A DNA stretch of 8,401 nucleotides from DATFLK01 sp035267815. GTDB taxonomy: Bacteria > Pseudomonadota > Zetaproteobacteria > Mariprofundales > Mariprofundaceae. The position numbers were made by a program, and so were the translations under genes. Location of the stretch: NCBI GenBank assembly GCA_035267815.1, contig DATFLK010000008.1:1-8401 (forward strand), read 5' to 3'. Positions within the stretch are counted from its first letter, which is position 1. Every line of letters starts with the position of its first letter. Below are positions 6,251-8,401 of this stretch, one piece after another. The notes beneath the pieces are model-generated. The model was not told the DNA's origin. It did no database searches and saw only the letters and a list, made by a program, of their open reading frames with translations.

Positions 6251-7291
6251 TTACGTCCGGCCTGCCTCGTACCACCCCTTGCTGCGATTGACGATGCCGA
6301 CGACCGAGAGCATGACCGGCACCTCGACCAGCACGCCAACGACGGTGGCAAGCGCCGCTCCCGAATCGAACCCGAAGAGCGCGATGGCGGCGGCCACGGC
6401 CAGTTCGAAGAAGTTCGAGGCGCCGATCAGCGCCGAGGGGCCGGCCACGTTGTGGGCTACGCCCAGCCTGCGGTTGAGCCAATAAGCGAGCATCGAGTTG
6501 AAGTAGACCTGCACGGTGATCGGCACGGCGAGCAGCAGGATCACCAGCGGCTGGGCGACGATCTGTTTTCCCTGGAATCCGAAGAGCAGTACGACGGTCA
6601 GCACTAGCGCGCCCATGGAGAGCGGGTCCATCATGTGCAGCACCTCATCCAGCTTATCCTTGGCCAGCAGGATTTTGCGCCCCGTGTAGGCCAGCAGCAC
6701 CGGGATGACGATGTAGAGCAGTACGGAGAGGAAGAGGGTGTTCCACGGTACGGTGATCGAGGTGATCCCGAGCAGCAAGCCGACGGTGGGGACGAAGGCG
6801 AAGATCATGATGACGTCGTTGAGCGCCACCTGCGAAAGCGTGAACTGTGGGTGGCCGTTCACCAGCCGCGACCAGACGAAGACCATCGCCGTGCATGGCG
6901 CGGCGGCGAGCAGGATCAATCCTGCGATATAGGAATCGATCTTCGTTGCATCAAGCCAAGGGGCAAAGAGTAGCCTCAGGAAGATGTAGCCGAGCAATGC
7001 CATCGAGAAGGGTTTGACCAGCCAGTTGACCGCCAGCGTCACACCGATGCCACGCCGGTGCGCCCACACTTCGTGCAGCGCCGAGTAGTCGATTTTGAGG
7101 AGCATTGGCAGGATCATCGCCCAGATCAGCAGTGCCACCGGCAGGTTGATGTGCGCCACCTCCATGCCGCCAAGGGTGTGGAAGGGGGTGGGAAAGAGCT
7201 CCCCGAGCCCGATTCCCGTGACGATGGCGAGGAAGACCCACACCGTCAGGTAACGGGCAAAGAATCCCATGCTCTTGCTCTCTTCGGACAT
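6251..7291 (-). CDS. acr3: Acr3-family arsenite efflux permease
   Basis: The product is a 346-residue inner-membrane protein of about ten membrane segments that exports arsenite using the proton motive force. The family signatures are present: the conserved cysteine in APCTAMVFVWS (C133) and the conserved glutamate in SNFFELAVA (E296), both known to be needed for transport in Acr3 proteins. Other typical blocks are VNWLVKPFSMALLG and VALNDVIMIFAFVP. Length is as usual for bacterial Acr3. The start is ATG 7291, set by GGGAGGTGCAC; an ATG at 7318 in the same frame falls inside the promoter -10 box and would not be transcribed. It is the first gene of the acr3-arsC-arsJ unit, driven by its own promoter with an overlapping operator-like repeat. 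It is the arsenite pump that ArsC depends on. Confidence 0.97.
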   Translation of the reverse strand: MSEESKSMGFFARYLTVWVFLAIVTGIGLGELFPTPFHTLGGMEVAHINLPVALLIWAMILPMLLKIDYSALHEVWAHRRGIGVTLAVNWLVKPFSMALLGYIFLRLLFAPWLDATKIDSYIAGLILLAAAPCTAMVFVWSRLVNGHPQFTLSQVALNDVIMIFAFVPTVGLLLGITSITVPWNTLFLSVLLYIVIPVLLAYTGRKILLAKDKLDEVLHMMDPLSMGALVLTVVLLFGFQGKQIVAQPLVILLLAVPITVQVYFNSMLAYWLNRRLGVAHNVAGPSALIGASNFFELAVAAAIALFGFDSGAALATVVGVLVEVPVMLSVVGIVNRSKGWYEAGRT

Positions 7292-7296
7292 GTGCA

Positions 7297-7302
7297 CCTC
7301 CC
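7297..7302 (-). promoter_or_regulatory. Ribosome binding site for acr3
   Basis: GGGAGG stands 5 bases before ATG 7291. It is nearly the same as the site in front of arsC and fixes the acr3 start. Confidence 0.85.
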
Positions 7303-7313
7303 GTGTCGGAGAA

Positions 7314-7341
7314 ATCATATCTGTTAATGCGGATATGTAAA
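7314..7341 (-). promoter_or_regulatory. Promoter of the acr3-arsC-arsJ operon
   Basis: TTTACA (7341-7336) and TATGAT (7319-7314), each matching 5 of 6 sigma-70 consensus bases, are 16 bases apart. Transcription would start near 7307, giving a leader of about 16 bases that just contains the ribosome site. This is the best promoter match in the window, and an inverted repeat fills the region between the two boxes. Confidence 0.65.
7316..7337. promoter_or_regulatory. Candidate ArsR operator, perfect inverted repeat
   Basis: CATATC, 10 bases, GATATG: 6 bp perfect arms covering the spacer and parts of both promoter boxes of acr3. A bound dimer here would block RNA polymerase, the normal mode of ArsR/SmtB repressors, which leave DNA when arsenite binds. 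The arsR gene 0.45 kb upstream is the natural candidate. Binding is inferred; I see no second copy in the window. Confidence 0.55.
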
Positions 7342-7417
7342 TGTATTGTTGCAGGTTCAGTGAGGGCTGCTGATCCGAAGTATGGATAGAGGTCGGAGAC
7401 TCAGTCGAGCGGGGCAG

Positions 7418-7774
7418 TTATTCCTTGAGCCATTCGATGGCCTCGTCCCTCTCTCTGAAAACCATCATCAGAGGAGCGACCTCGCCTATTTCCGCATAGG
7501 CCTCATACATGCGCAGTATGCCGAACTGCGAATCGTTCGGGCTACAATAGGCCGTCTTTCTATGGCTGGTATGCTGTTTTGCAACATACGCGATGGTTCT
7601 CATCTCGCTGGCGGTAAAGTGGCTGATTTGCGCATCCGAGGCGTTCCACAGCACGCCTTTTAAGCCTCCATGATAGTGCTTCTCGATTGCTTTCGTGATC
7701 TCATTGAGGTCGCATACGCCCTCCATGATGAACTCCCTGATTTCGCCGGAAACGATCTCGTTCTGTCTGATCAT
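7418..7774 (-). CDS. Small uncharacterised protein, STAS/SpoIIAA-like
   Basis: The product is 118 residues, soluble, with no signal peptide or membrane segment. I do not recognise a named gene. The pattern of short beta strands and helices resembles SpoIIAA/STAS-like small proteins: a first strand IREFIMEGV, a strand KGVLWNASDA, a TASEMRTIAYVAKQ helix, then FGILRMYEAYAE and a terminal MVFRERDEAIEWL. The last motif is common in such folds. There are two cysteines (C21, C77) but no metal-binding cluster. It begins 9 bp after the arsR stop, so it is probably co-transcribed with arsR and lies upstream of the separate acr3 promoter. ATG 7774 has a poor ribosome site. ATG 7726 has AGGGAG six bases ahead but would cut off the first strand. 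The function is unknown; a role in sensing or redox partnership under arsenic stress is only suggested by position. Confidence 0.8.
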   Translation of the reverse strand: MIRQNEIVSGEIREFIMEGVCDLNEITKAIEKHYHGGLKGVLWNASDAQISHFTASEMRTIAYVAKQHTSHRKTAYCSPNDSQFGILRMYEAYAEIGEVAPLMMVFRERDEAIEWLKE

Positions 7775-7783
7775 GATCGTTCG

Positions 7784-8110
7784 CTATTGGCAGCTTTTGA
7801 GGGTGTTTGAGAGGCGCCGGGCATCGGCTTGTTGTGTGTCGTCGAGATTGGACTCGACGAAGGTGGCAAGCGATTCGGACGTCTCGTCGGTCATGCGGTA
7901 GTGAATCCATTTGCCGTCCCGGCGGGTGGAGACGAGGCCTGCATGGCGCAGCACGGCGAGATGGCGCGAGATCGTACTCTGGGGGAGCTCCAGCGCCTCG
8001 GTGAGATGGCAGACGCAGATCTCATTCCCGAGCGAGAGAAGATAAAAAAGGCGCAGGCGGACAGGGTCCGCGAGCGCCTTGAGGATGGTAACGGCTTTTG
8101 AATCGGCCAC
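7784..8110 (-). CDS. arsR: ArsR/SmtB-family arsenite-responsive repressor
   Basis: The product is a 108-residue winged-helix regulator. The typical start KALADPVRLRLFYLL is followed by the metal box EICVCHL, with C32 and C34 placed as in the arsenite site of E. coli-type ArsR. The third cysteine of that site (position 37) is Thr here, but C107 near the C-terminus could serve. LPQSTISRHLAVLRHAGLV is the recognition helix region and GKWIHYRM the wing. It binds DNA as a dimer and releases it when trivalent arsenic binds the cysteines. The start is GTG 8110, only 4 bp after the stop of the cytochrome gene, with a weak ribosome site, so translation coupling is likely. The likely target is the inverted repeat in front of acr3. 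No promoter for arsR itself is visible; it would lie beyond the right edge. Confidence 0.95.
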   Translation of the reverse strand: MADSKAVTILKALADPVRLRLFYLLSLGNEICVCHLTEALELPQSTISRHLAVLRHAGLVSTRRDGKWIHYRMTDETSESLATFVESNLDDTQQADARRLSNTLKSCQ

Positions 8111-8114
8111 CAGC

Positions 8115-8401
8115 CTACTGCTTCAGGGAGAACATCTCGCGCACGAGATCGTGGCCTAGGAGCTTGTGCAGGATGGCCATACCGACATGGCCGATGACGT
8201 AGGCCCACATTAGGTTGGAGAGTACGTCGTGGTGCAACTCCAGTACGGCGTGGGTAAAATCGCCCATATGACCCGATTCGTCCATGCCGAGAAAGACGAT
8301 CAGACCGGTGGCACCCATGCCGAGCAGCGTGAGCAGGCCGAAGCCGTGGATACTACCGGCCAGCGGATTGTCGGGATCGGTGGAAATCTTGCCCCTGAAC
8401 C
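8115..8401 (-). CDS. Cytochrome b561-type membrane cytochrome, C-terminal part
   Basis: Only the last 94 residues and the stop are inside the window; the N-terminus lies beyond the right edge. The fragment starts FRGKISTDPDNPLAGSIHGF, and two hydrophobic stretches follow (GLLTLLGMGATGLIVFLG and the part around LMWAYVIGHVGMAIL). Histidines fitted for haem ligation lie in IHGF, LELHHD and IGHVGMAILH. This layout is that of the C-terminal helices of prokaryotic cytochrome b561 / b-type di-haem proteins, which pass electrons across or along the inner membrane. Its stop is 4 bp before arsR, so the two form one transcript. What it donates to or accepts from cannot be told from this part. A hydrogenase-type or other cytochrome b subunit is the main alternative. 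Confidence 0.82.
   Translation of the reverse strand, partial: FRGKISTDPDNPLAGSIHGFGLLTLLGMGATGLIVFLGMDESGHMGDFTHAVLELHHDVLSNLMWAYVIGHVGMAILHKLLGHDLVREMFSLKQ

Noticed and set aside
6202..6351. N-terminal extension of ArsC by 50 residues
   Set aside because: The extension overlaps acr3 and is Arg/Ser-rich without homology, while a strong ribosome site stands right before ATG 6201.
7292..7318. Upstream ATG for acr3
   Set aside because: It lies in the promoter -10 box, and the ribosome site is placed for ATG 7291.
7342..7417. Terminator after the STAS-like gene
   Set aside because: I found only a 9-base palindrome (GACTGAGTC) and no stem followed by a T-run.

Overview
All recognisable genes in this window lie on the minus strand, so transcription runs from the right edge to the left edge. 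Codon use is GC-rich. The gene families point to a Gram-negative, probably gammaproteobacterial, chromosome: an outer-membrane barrel with periplasmic TPRs, an exported FecR-domain protein, a GAF/HD-GYP protein, a b561-type cytochrome and an Acr3/thioredoxin-type ArsC/ArsJ arsenic set. I infer this from gene families only; no rRNA or other taxonomic marker is present.

Right part (4548-8401) is an arsenic-resistance region. Reading in the direction of transcription it holds the C-terminal 94 residues of a cytochrome b561-type protein, arsR, a small uncharacterised STAS/SpoIIAA-like protein, then a 126 bp gap with a clear promoter and an overlapping inverted repeat, followed by acr3, arsC and arsJ. 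ArsC reduces arsenate to arsenite and Acr3 exports arsenite. ArsJ exports 1-arseno-3-phosphoglycerate, the product that glyceraldehyde-3-phosphate dehydrogenase (GAPDH) makes from arsenate. The dedicated GAPDH gene that usually sits beside arsJ is absent here. ArsR is the obvious candidate to bind the inverted repeat between the -35 and -10 boxes of the acr3 promoter.

Middle part (2856-4463) is a soluble GAF plus HD-GYP protein, a predicted cyclic-di-GMP phosphodiesterase. It starts at TTG behind a strong ribosome binding site and carries an insert of about 100 residues between the HD and HHExxDGxGYP motifs. It may have its own promoter or be read through from arsJ.

Left part (1-2710) is a two-gene unit. 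The first gene is an outer-membrane protein with N-terminal TPRs and a C-terminal beta-barrel of the Slam/DUF560 type (type XI secretion). Four bases after it begins an exported FecR-domain protein that runs off the left edge. This pair is the most interesting item in the window: a possible secretion pore with its own cargo, in which the cargo carries a FecR domain.

There is no gene-free stretch longer than 300 bases. I saw no tRNA, rRNA, CRISPR array, insertion sequence or attachment site.
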